Assembly: GCA_031308135.1 (NCBI GenBank)
Contig: JAHLJT010000631.1
Coordinates: 216,327,773 to 216,391,772 of the forward strand
Direction: 5' to 3'
Source of the DNA: Acheta domesticus
Lineage: Eukaryota > Arthropoda > Insecta > Orthoptera > Gryllidae
DNA length: 64,000 nucleotides
A program made the translations under genes and the position numbers. Below are positions 26,701 through 38,700 of the stretch, piece after piece. Position 1 is the first letter of the stretch. Each line of letters begins with the position of its first letter. Below the pieces are notes generated by a model that did no database searches, had not been told where the DNA came from, and saw only the letters and a list, made by a program, of their open reading frames with translations.

Positions 26701-29700
26701 ATGCGATAAACAAGGGGAGGATTGCAAGGCGAAACAAAACACGCTGTTTCCCAACCCTGGCACGTGGCGATTAGCACAAAGGGGCGCTTGAATGTTACAT
26801 GCTTCGACCTTGTCAGCTAGCTGCTCGACTCGCTGTTCCATCAAGCGTCCTGTCGTCTTTCAGAGCAACCATTAACCAAAATAGACTTTTATCAAATACA
26901 ATTTTTAGCTCTTGAATAATTTTAATTTTTGGGTACATGTTCAATGGATGCTTTTTGAACGTTGAAAATGCTTTTTTACTTATTTTGTTTACTGAATTTT
27001 TGGTTTGAACTTTTTAAACGTTCGAATATTTGAGAAATATATGTTCATTTTTGGTAGCACAAATGTAATTACATAACTAACATAATTTATGATTCGCAAC
27101 AGCTGCAATTGCAAATAATAAAAATTTTGAAAATGAAAACACACCTCTAACAATAAAAACTATATTATTGATTTCAAATTGTAGCAAACAGAAAAACGTA
27201 TGGCACTTAAATTCATAAATTAACAAACTTGGTCGTTAAACACATGACTCGTACTGTAAACTGCAGCTCTTTTCGCTAAATGCGTTATAAAATGTACATT
27301 TTCTTTGTGTTTATATTTTTCTATGTTTCCTTTATTAATTTTTAGTATTTATTCAGGTATACCTTTCCACTAAAATGCTATTTTACTGCATTCTGATCAA
27401 CTAACAAACTTGGGCTGTGGAACTCGATCGTTAAGCAAATTCTGCGTGAAATAAAATATCGTTGCTTGTTAATTGTGTTCAAAACTGAACTTTTTCTCGA
27501 AAAATTTCTAGAAAATGTTCTGAAAAAACAACGTTTTAGGAAAAAGAATGTTGGTCCTCCATTCTTGGTAAATTGACAATTTACTGCTATTCAGCTCGTT
27601 CATTCATCACATATCTTTCTATAGTGCTCGCTGATTTCGTTCAAATCTATTTTTATCTACTTTATTATCTGACAACCTCTTTTTCGAATACCCTGTTAAG
27701 TCAAAGGTAGAAGAGGCGACTTACGGGGTAGGAGTCGGGGCTCTTGCCCGTGTTGGTGGCGTAGATGGCGCGCAGCGTGTCCAGGGCCTCCTCCTGGTCG
27801 CCGATCAGCAGCGAGAACTTGGGGCTGCGCGGCAGCAGCCAGCGGATGAGCAGCGCCGAACTCAGGCCGGGCAGCGCGCACACCAGCAGGAACAGGCGCC
27901 ACGACCGGAACTCGATCCACGGCAGCGCCACCTCGAAGTCCAGCGGGATCACCAGCCACGCCAGACCTGCGCGCGCGGGCCCCGCCGCCTCGCCGTCAGC
28001 CACGGGAATTCGCGCGGCGCGGCGTCCCCACAAACTTGCACGTTGTATGTATGTGTGTGTGTGACAGGAAATGGAGCGGTGTTTACGATGTTTCCATCAT
28101 AGAAATGCATATGAGGTGTTGGTTCTCCATCGTAAGTATTTATTTTCGCATAAAGCTTTTTCGGCCGCATTGCGGCCATCTTGCGGCCATTTTTGTAGCA
28201 CTGAAGATGGCCGCAATGCGGCCGAAAAAGCTTTATGCGAAAATAAATACTTACGATGGAGAACCAACACCTCATATGCATTTCTGTGTGTGTGTGTGTG
28301 TGTGTGAGTGTGTTTTAACGGTCGCATCAACTTTTAGGTCATTAGCGACCACTATTGGATTTTAACGATTTGGTATCCATGAGGATGAAACGATATAATG
28401 ATGTTAGGGGTGAAACAACGAACACACACAACCATGCCCGAGGCGGGACTCGAACCCGCGACCCTTCGGTCCGAAGTCGCTACGGCACTATTGCTTTAGC
28501 AATCTCAGTCACCGGGCATTGCTAAAATTGCACTTTGGTTGACGTGCACGGCAACTGCTGTGATCACCTAATATAGTTAATGTTTTAAAGCGGGAGGTGC
28601 GAGTGTTCCTTCCTCCACTGGAAGGTGAGATCCGGCGTCAACCTATACCCCAGCTTGCGAACGATTTCCCTCTTCAGGAATCTCACCCACGGGGCACCGC
28701 CACAAATAAGGCCCTCGAGCGCTAAGCTCCCGACGTATGTGATAGGGTAGTGCATGTAAGTGTACGTGTATGTAAGGGTTGAGGATAATGCAAGGAAGAG
28801 GAAGGAAAGATTGCACGCGGTCTGTGGTCCGTTTGTTAGGGTTCGGCAATTACCTGGTACTGATCGTAAAAAAACACGGAAAACTAGCGATCAGTTAGTG
28901 AAGCCGGTCGGTAGAATTCTCCTCCAGACAGCAAATGAATTCGACCTACTTGTAGACGTAGACAGTGTCGGAAGTTCCCCATCGTCGGGTCTCGAACCCT
29001 AGGACCTTCCGGTCAGAGTCACTGTAGAGACAGCGCCAAGGCTGAGCAAACCTCAGCCGGTACTTACTCTTTGAATATTCATGTCAGAGATCATGTATGG
29101 ACAAATACGCAGTGGCATTCCGCAGTTCGTAGATTATCATTGGTTTAAAAGTGAAAGTAGACTCATGCTGATACTCAACATCCAACGTTTGTGACAACCT
29201 GTGCTGCGAAGTGGGGGGTGCTCCCCAAAAACTGAATGGAACGTCCAAAATAAATTATTGTGTAGATTTCGGTATAAAAAACGTCACTTGTATTTCCTTA
29301 GGGAAATGAAAAACTCATTTTAATGGTCTAAAACTTATTGTTTCCGAATTATGCACAAAATAGGTAGGATACGTGTGTTGTAAAGAAAAAGTGCACTTCC
29401 TTTTCCCCTATATCATAATATGCAAAGTTTAGTACATATTTCTCATAAATGTGTTTGATGCAGGATCAGGATGTGTAATTCCCTATTCATCAGTAGCACA
29501 CTTAGGGATTTTGTGTGAGATAGTTGCATGAAAATGGTACAAAATCGTCTTCTTTGATTAGAGTATTACATATTCTTTGTTATGACATCAGGTACGTATG
29601 GATAAGCATACTGTTTTTTCAACAATATCATTTTAATATTTGAGTACGATAGAATTATTGACGCTGAAATTGATCGTCGTTCGATTTTTCTTTGTAATGT

Positions 29701-32700
29701 TATTCTTAATTGTTTGCTTTTGTTTATTGAGATCATCCTACAATTTCATGTTTTCTAGAAGGTTTAATGCCGAAGTTAAATACTTCCATTTATTTCTAGT
29801 AATATTTCCTTTTGTTATGACTGATTTTATTAAATTGGGCGTAAGAGGAAAAACGCAAGTACGATGAATGAAAGACTTTTCTCACAACCCTCTCCTCATT
29901 CTAAAGAAGGACGTTCTACAGTTTTACAAAATTGTTCTTCTGAATTTTCTGTTTCTGAAGGTGCTTTTAGTACTAAAGTCGCTCCTTTAAACAAGGCTCA
30001 CTTTGTTATCTCTTCGGTTGAAGTGCTTTTTTTTAGTCACTCTTGTGTAGTGTGGCGTATGTAAAGGAAACACTTACTTTAGGTGCCGTCGCGGACGTCC
30101 GAGATCGTTAAAACGGTCTAGTCTCGACGGTCTCGGTTGGAAAGGTCACGGGTTCGATTTCTGCCTGGATGTAGATGTTGGCTTGTATGTTACGGCACGG
30201 AGGGGCATTTGCAATTTCTACACATTACCAGTGAACCCTATTCTTTCCATTCCCTGCCGACATGGTGTCACAGTGGCTTGGAGAATTTGCTTCCAAGTAT
30301 GCGTTACACTAAGGTTGTGGATTCGAATCCTGCTTAAGGAAAGGACGATTGGGTGTTGGGGCATGGTGAGGGAAACCAAACATCATGCATCCTATTAACC
30401 ACATCTATCCCTGGACAGATGTGGAAAACCCCGGCCCAAAATGGCCATTTACAACCAATAAGAGCCTACGGGATTGGTCGGTGAGACAAATATTCAAATA
30501 GCCGTGGGGCAATACCCTTGGCTAAGGGAGATGGCCCTGCTGGTTACCTTTGACAGCTAAGAAGGATATCTCATCCACGACTCGAGGAGCGGGCGAGAAT
30601 GGCGTCCTAGAATGATGCCAAAAGGATACGGGGCGCAATCCCCATTCACCCCTGCGAAATAATGCCTAATAGTGGTTACGTGGGAGTGAAGAAGCCTAGA
30701 AAGGTGGTTTTAGTGAGTTAGAATCTCACACTACCCTGTGGTACGGGTCACACAGCGTCTTTTGAAGATATTCACTTACCCTCGTAAAAAAAGCCTAGTC
30801 CAGTCGAAAGCAATTCAATTTGATTCAGTCGGATTCATTTCAGCCCAATCCTATCCTCCTAAGGAGGAGATATTCACTTACCCTCGTAAAAAAAGCCTAG
30901 TCCAATCGAAACCAACTCAATTTGATTCATTCGGATTCAATTCAGCCCAATCCTACCCTCTATCCTAAGGAGTAGAGCTCCTTGGGACTCGCTGGCACTC
31001 ACCTGGCAGCAGGATGGTGGCGAAGGCGACGAAGATGCCGAGCCAGACGATGGCGCGGGCGCGCGTGGCGTCGGAGTGGAACTCGCCCAGGTAGGCGAAC
31101 AGCACCGCCGCCGACCCGCAGATGCTGCGCACACACACACACACTTATTCCCAACGGCTATTAGCCACGCACTTCACTTTACGAGTTCACCTTCTCAGGT
31201 TTGTTTGTTGAACTGACTGCCTTGAAATGTTTTAATGGAAGACGAAAGTATCGAAAGTAATGGACTTGCCAGGTGATCGTCCTCTACCAAGTAAATTTTG
31301 GCCGTTTTATATATGAATGGATTGGACACTGAACTGATGAGATACACGATGAAAACAAATTGTTTGTCTAATTTTTGACGCAATTTATTGATGTTTTTAT
31401 TTATTTGTTTGTTAATTATAATGCTCATTTTAATTATCTTAATAATTGATAAGACTACCGTTAACATATTCAATTTTGAAATGACGTAGGACAGTGGACA
31501 ACTGAAGATATTATTTAATCCATTGAAAGTCACGAAAAAGAAATAATAATTCATGGACAATAAATAAAATGAACGTTAGATAACGGAAAGGGTCAAATTT
31601 GTTTCGGAACACCGAATGCCTGTGGAAGAGGGTTAGTGAGATACAGCGCTGCCTGTTGACCTATGTGTGATAGCGGTAGCATGACGTTAGCGGGATGAAT
31701 GTTCTTTAGATGATACATTTGCGTTCATTGTGAAACACGTATGATCTTAATTTTTTTAAATATTCTTAAAAATTTATATAAGTGTCGATTAATAAGACAT
31801 GGTTCATAAAAATTATGGCAGTTGTCTAGTACCGACATTAGTCATCTTCACAATGAGACTGCTAGGAGGGTTACGAAATTAATATAGGCATAGCAACAGC
31901 AGCATCATCCACTCTAATACCACTATTTATCTTCAGTTAGGAAATGACACACACTTCAGTAGTGATGTTGCATCAGGAAATTTTTATGTTGCAGTTTTCT
32001 AGCAAACAATTTTATAGCTACAATAATTGCGATAACCTTTTATATAAAAATAAAAACTATTGTCATCATTATTATTTATATTCAAATACTTGTAATCCAA
32101 TCAAATAGGTATTAATATTTTGTAACAAATAACATCCGATTTTAATATGGAATCTAATAGTTAACAAGTCAATGAGAAAGTTAATTTTCGGAGGTCATGA
32201 GCACAAAACTAGTGACTTCAAGTGCAGTAAATAACTATCGTATTAGTCAGTGCCAAATGTATCTTTTGTACAAACGAAAAACTGACTACGAAGAATTCGT
32301 GAATAAATAATCAATATTGAACCAATTTTTTCATTAATTAAAAATCTAATTAAGCTAATGTAATATGTACATACTTTTAAAATGATCGTGATTCAAATAT
32401 AAATTTACTTCTAATTATTTTTAATAACACGTTTAAGTTAAGAAGGGTCGGGGAGGGGGCGGGGCGTAACTCACAAGAATCCGTTGAAGAAGCGCGCGAC
32501 GAGCAGCAGCCAGACGGCGTGCGCGAAGGCGGCGACGAGTGTGCACACGCAGTCCATGAGCAGCGTCAGCATCAGCACCATGCGCCGGCCGCGCGTGTCC
32601 GCCAGGAAGCCCCACAGGTGCGACCCGAACAGCATCCCTGCGCAGCCCGAGCCCCCGCGCTGCTTTGCTTCGCCCGCCTCCCGCTCCCGCTCCCGCGCGC

Positions 32701-35700
32701 ACGCGAGGGCTATACTGCGATTTTTGTAGGAAGAGCTCTCAAGATAACTCAAATCCCATCTTCGCGATGGAATATGTCACGGCATTTCGTATCATTCACA
32801 GTCGTTCCGCTAGATTTCGCACGATCGCGACCGTATGAAGCAGTGCTTGCGATCATGCGACTTCTACCGGCAACACCGAGAAAAGACGCGAAATGCCGTG
32901 ACATATTCCATCGCGAAGATGGGATTTGAGTTATCTTGAGAGCTCTTCCTAGAAAAATCGCAGTATAAATGCCGCTCCATAATAGCCCGTGACGGGAATG
33001 GGAACGGCAACGTGAACGGCAAAGCGAACGGCAACGCGAATAGGAAGGCAACGCAAAGAAAGCTGGAAGACGGACATCTCAGGCAGGCGTTCTCAACTCA
33101 ACGTGAACGCAAAGCTTGACAGGAACGACCAGGAGAGGTGGCTCAGGCCATCAACTGATGTCACTGCAGTAACTCTGACCGGGAGGTCCTAGGTTCGAAT
33201 CCCAACGGTGGCAGGATTTTCGACACTAGCTTGTCGTCTAGGTCGAATTCAGGCGCTGTCTGGAGGAGAATTCCGGCTGCTCTGATCGGTAGATTTCCAT
33301 GGTTTCTCCGATCATCACCAGCCGAATTCCGGAGCAATACTCTCACAAACAAGCCACGGACCGCGCGCGATCTTTCCTTCCTCTTCCTTGTCCTATTCTC
33401 ACCCCTTACTAATACCACTTACACCCCTTACACACTCTTACACTAACATGCACTACACTACCACATATGCCGGGAGACCGGTCGGGAGCTTAGACCTTGA
33501 CCTGGCTGGAGTGGTGGTGGGGGAAAACCCCGCTAGCCGACGGTAGGTCGGCACTAGATCTCGCCATCCAGCGAGGGAAGACCCCCGCCACCTCCGGAGG
33601 GGAAATATGCTCTACACTTACGGGATTAATTACCTTAGCCGTTGGCGTGCTCGGAATTACTAACAATCAATCAATTTGTCGGGAACAGGAAGAATGGTCA
33701 ACATTTATCTTGGCCCGAGAACGGGAAGTCTTTCGAACAATGAAATTACAGCAAATGGTGGCGAAGCTTTCCAGCTGATCGAGCGCGCGACCTGCGCGCG
33801 GCACTGTTCTGGAGCGGAATTGAGAGTGTAGCTAGAGCGTGGATTTGCAAGGTTCGGGTTTGAGGCAGGTTTTGTTAGTAATTGTTCATTTGTGTCAGTT
33901 ATTGTTAGTAATTACAGTTAAGTTGTTTTTCTATTCATATTAGAATTAAAATTTCCCACAAAAATATATTTTATGTTTCGTAGACTATACAGGCGTTGTT
34001 TGTCTATTGACGAAATTTTAGTCAATTGTTTTTTCCGTAAGTTCATAGTAGTTTTTGCATTTTTTAATCTAATTTTCTAATTAATATTCTTTCGTTAAAT
34101 TATTCATTATTCATAGCACAACAGACAGATGGCAAAACAAAGAGCGTACAGAGTAGCATAGCTAGGAGTGCTTTGATTTCGGCAACAGTTTCTTTGTCGC
34201 TACAGATACATAACGCTCTTTCTCTTCCTGTTAGCGTTCATTGTGAAGCGCTCGTAGCTCGTCTTTCCATTCTCATCCTCGCCTTCTGGTTGCCGTTCCC
34301 GTTCGCGAGCTATTGTGGAGCGGCCTTAACGCATCGGGCGAGCCGGGGAGCGCCCAAACAGGGAATCAAAACTTGTGGGAGGACGAAGAGGTTCAGACCG
34401 TATGAATGGTCCATGATCGATTGATTTTTCCGTGCTTCCGGACGCGTCAATGGCTTTAGTATCGTACTGCTCCGTAAGTGTAGTGCATGTTTCTATCGCG
34501 GGAGGCGTAGGTGTTCTTCCGTCACCGAAAAAGAGCTTAAAATGTCGCATTTACTCTAACACCTAAACACCATTTTTTTTGGCGTTTAGGCGTTACAGCT
34601 CCAAATTTTTCAACGAAAAGTTCGTTATAAAATGAGGTTTTAGTAGTATACAAGATCATTAAAGTAATGTTTCTGGTCTGTATTAAGAAAACCGAAAAAG
34701 TGAGAAAATGTTTTAAAAAATGTACTTTGGGGGGCAATAGGTGGCAGCTGGTAAGTGTATGTGGCAAGACCGAAAAGCTAGCCCAGACAAAGAAAAACTA
34801 ATATGAGAAAGTCTGTGCTACTCTGAAGCGCCACTAGTTTATGTCTGTTGGATTCTGTGGACATGTCATTATTGAAACGTTCTTATCCTTTTGTCCTATA
34901 CGACAATTTTCCACTTTTCATCTAATCATCATTTAGGAATCAAATTACCAGCATAATATTAACATTTGTAGATATTGTGTGGTTATTTCTCCATATTTCA
35001 ATTTACTTATGAAATAGTTTCTTAATATTCATACTACATTTGGCTTTCAATCAAAACGATGCATGTAAAAATGATTGGCATTAATTTCACAATCGTTCGC
35101 AATCTTGTGTTGAAACTGTGGGTATTCCCATCGCTTTGTCATTCCGCCAACTGGAGTAAGTTTGCATGAAAAAAATTTAATGTTACTAAAATATAACAAA
35201 AGAGCTCGTCAAACGTGTGTTTAAGGAAAAATTATTTACATGGATTGTTCTTTCTTTAAACGTTGGTGTAATGTGAATTTGAATTGAATGCGAGGTAAAA
35301 CAGCGCAGCCTCTTCAATATTCGGTCATTGTGGGCTGTTCGACGAGGAGGAACACACAGATAACATCTTTTAATTTTTGTATCATGGAATTAATTTTAAT
35401 ATTTTCGTATGCTTTTTAATCTTATTCATACCGATTCTTATAATATTCTATTTAGACAAACTAAATCATTTGCGAAAACTATCCCTAACCTCTATGTGCA
35501 CACACGCGGTGTCCCGCTGGTGGTAGATACCTGGTTAAGGGGGAAAACCCCGCTAGTCGACGGTAGGTCGGCGCCAGATCTCAGCATCCAGTGGGGAAAA
35601 GATCATCGCCACCTCCGAGAAAAAACACGCACTACACTTACGGGAATAATGACCTGAGTAGTTGACGCGCCCGGAAACACGAATCAATCAATCAATCTAA

Positions 35701-38700
35701 GTGCACTCACAGAACGGGCACTTCTTAGGCATTGTCAGCTGGTGCTCCAACTGACCTGGTTGACGGAAGAATACAATTCGCGGGGCGACGCGATCGTCGG
35801 CGACGTTCAACTGCTTTAGATCTGTCAAAAAATCAAACGCTGGCTCGTACCCACTATCAAACGTGAGGTATGTAGAGTCAGATTTATAGAACGTCGGACC
35901 TTAGTGGAATGCCACAGATGATTCTCATAATTTAAAACCTACGTGCCAGGAATTTGAGTTTTCAACGAATTAATACTTCTTTAATTGTTACTACTCTTCT
36001 TAATGCTTTAATTTTTTGAAGAGATCCTACAATTTTATCACACGGCATGTTTTTTAATGACACGATAGTTAAGTATTGTAAATAAATTAATGGATCTAAC
36101 TAAATAAATGAATTTATTTTTGTGGAATGTCGGACCATTTTACCAGTTCTTCAGCCTGTTTGCTCTTTGGGTTTCAATATAACATGTATGTTTTTACTGA
36201 ACTTGGATAAAGTCGGTAATATATTGTAGTTTCGAACATTCCAGCGGGCATTTTCAAAACAATTAGCACTGATTTCAAAATGCCAACAGATTATGACATG
36301 AAACATTTTAGTTTATGTTCAATCATTAGAAAGCTATAACAATACTTTAGCTACGAATCTGACAGGCAATCCTTTAGAAATTAAGCGCCGTAAATAATTT
36401 AAGTCTATGGATTTGCCTCGCAGATTCTAAAGTGCTGCTGATGGAATAAGTGTATAAACTATATAAATGGATAGTTACTCATGAGTACCTTCTCTAAGCA
36501 TTGTTAATTATGTAAGTCAACAAATTTACTTATTATTCAAATTCATGAACAATGATAAAAAACGTTTAATGTAAAAAGTTGCAGTTACATTTTTACTTTG
36601 TTTCATTTATTACTTTAGTAGCGATATTGAGGGTTGTAACATATTTTTATCACCCAAGAAGTTCAGAAATAATTCGCAAAGACCATCCGTGAACATAATT
36701 TTGTGACATGACAATTACATTAGAGTGACCCATGCGGCAATCCAACTTTTATTTGGCTCAAACCGTGACTCGAGTAGGAACAGTTTTTGTTTAACTTGCA
36801 GTTTTTATCAAATAAAAAGCTATGATAATTTGCAGCCTGATATGCATCAAGGAGGTTATACGACATGAACCTCTCCGACCTTATTAAGTTCATCACATCA
36901 ATAAATGTTTGTACTTCTGCATCTCGTGGAGATACTTCGTCATCCGTATGTGATAAAACACGTCATATTTTTGCTGACTCATCTCCAATTCCCATTTCTT
37001 TCAGGAGTAAATTACGTTCGTTCGCCGCATACTAGGCTACCTATAGCAGAGGACAACAGCATTGAACTGTCATCCTCGTGCATATCATCGCGAAATTACT
37101 TCACCGGGGATCAGCAATCACGCCGTGAAATTCACCAAAAAATTGACCTTTTAGACCTTTGAGAAAAACACCTCGTAGCTCGGTGAGAGGGTTCCTAGAA
37201 TCTAACAGCTGAGTGCAGTGAGCAGAAAATTCGAGGTCGCCGAGCCTGATCACTCGATCAGTCTGGTTGGGGATAATGACGTTTTCCTTGTATAATATAC
37301 TTTTAAACAATTTTAAGGAAATTGAAAACGGTACTGAATTTTTCCATTTTAGAGAAAAAAGAATCATAGCTTCTGCGATATGAGTTACCCACAGCTTGAT
37401 AAATTCCTATTACATTTCTATTAATTAGAAAGCTAATGCAACATGGTATGATTGTAGCCGAATCTGCGTAAGTTGTTTATCACACATAAATAAGTGACGA
37501 TAGAGGAAAACGCGTACAAATGATGTCATTTTAGCACCACGACAATTATAAGAATTTGATTATTTCGAACGTCTTAGGAAACTCCAGATAAATAATTTTT
37601 GCAATTAAACGGAAGACGCTGTATTAGTTGTTGAAATACGGATTAGTGCAAAGAAATTCGGCCAATAGAACAGCCACCAACTGACGGCAATTTTTAAGCG
37701 CGAACTTCGAATAAGACTGAAGTGTTCTTTTCTTCGTGTCATGGAGCTTCTGGTTCGCTACGTCACAATCATATCAACTTTGTACTACGCAATCGAAGCG
37801 CTCGCTGATTCACGTGCCAGAAGCCACCAGCTGAATGGGTCAGATCGGAACCTCCGATGGGTCAAAGGTCGGGGATGACATTGTTACGTAGCTCATACAT
37901 AATCGCTTCTGCGCTCAAAAAAACTCACCGATTGAGTTTCGTTTTTGTTGCGACTAAGTGCCAATATTTTCCAGCTGAACATGCGGAAATCCAAGCATTT
38001 CCAAAAATTTCTAACACATCTTTTTTCCAAGTCAACTTAATTTCACAGAAGAAACGCAATATTACACGTACTTTTATGAAACCTCATGAATAACTCTGAT
38101 ACCGTATCATTTGAAGGACTATACTATTGACGAACTATCTGGAACAAGGAAGTCCAGAATTCATACATTATCGACAGTTCTAGAATTTGTGGTCATCATT
38201 AGCAATATATACATATAGAATTTTAGCATATAGCGATTTATATACATAAAAGTGCTTATATTTATTTATTTTGTAAATTACTGGCACCGAATTGTACTCA
38301 GTTGCAGTTAAAAGCACCATTATCTTATACCACCAAGTTTTCAGATTACATAATAACTAAATCGCTTCAGATATTTAAAATCATACTCGGAAAATTTCAA
38401 TATTTTTGCATGCAGAAGAGTCAAATCTAATTTGTTTTCTATGTAATTTATCACAATATAATACATTTCCATGAAAGTTTGACTTTTTTCTTGAATAAAA
38501 TGACGATTGGTTGACATTCGGAAGAAAATACCAATAAACGTGAACAAACTTTATTTGGGACAATTGCCCTTCATTCATTTCATTATTACTTATCATTAAT
38601 CATACTTAATGCACTTTTTACTTATTATACTTATTCTTTATTTATATCCTACTTTTCATTTATTATAACTCATCTCTGAAATTTACTGTAACACTTCTCG

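Noticed and set aside
28036..28365. About 110-codon frames on both strands near 28.1 kb
   Set aside because: They mirror each other because they are translations of the perfect inverted repeat.
28436..28520. A functional tRNA gene on minus
   Set aside because: The acceptor and T arms pair well but the anticodon and D arms do not form a normal cloverleaf, and a SINE body and CA tail follow.
32519..33051. Open frames of 100-136 codons around 32.5-33.05 kb
   Set aside because: They span exon 4 antisense and the foldback MITE; similar peptides on both strands reflect the palindrome.
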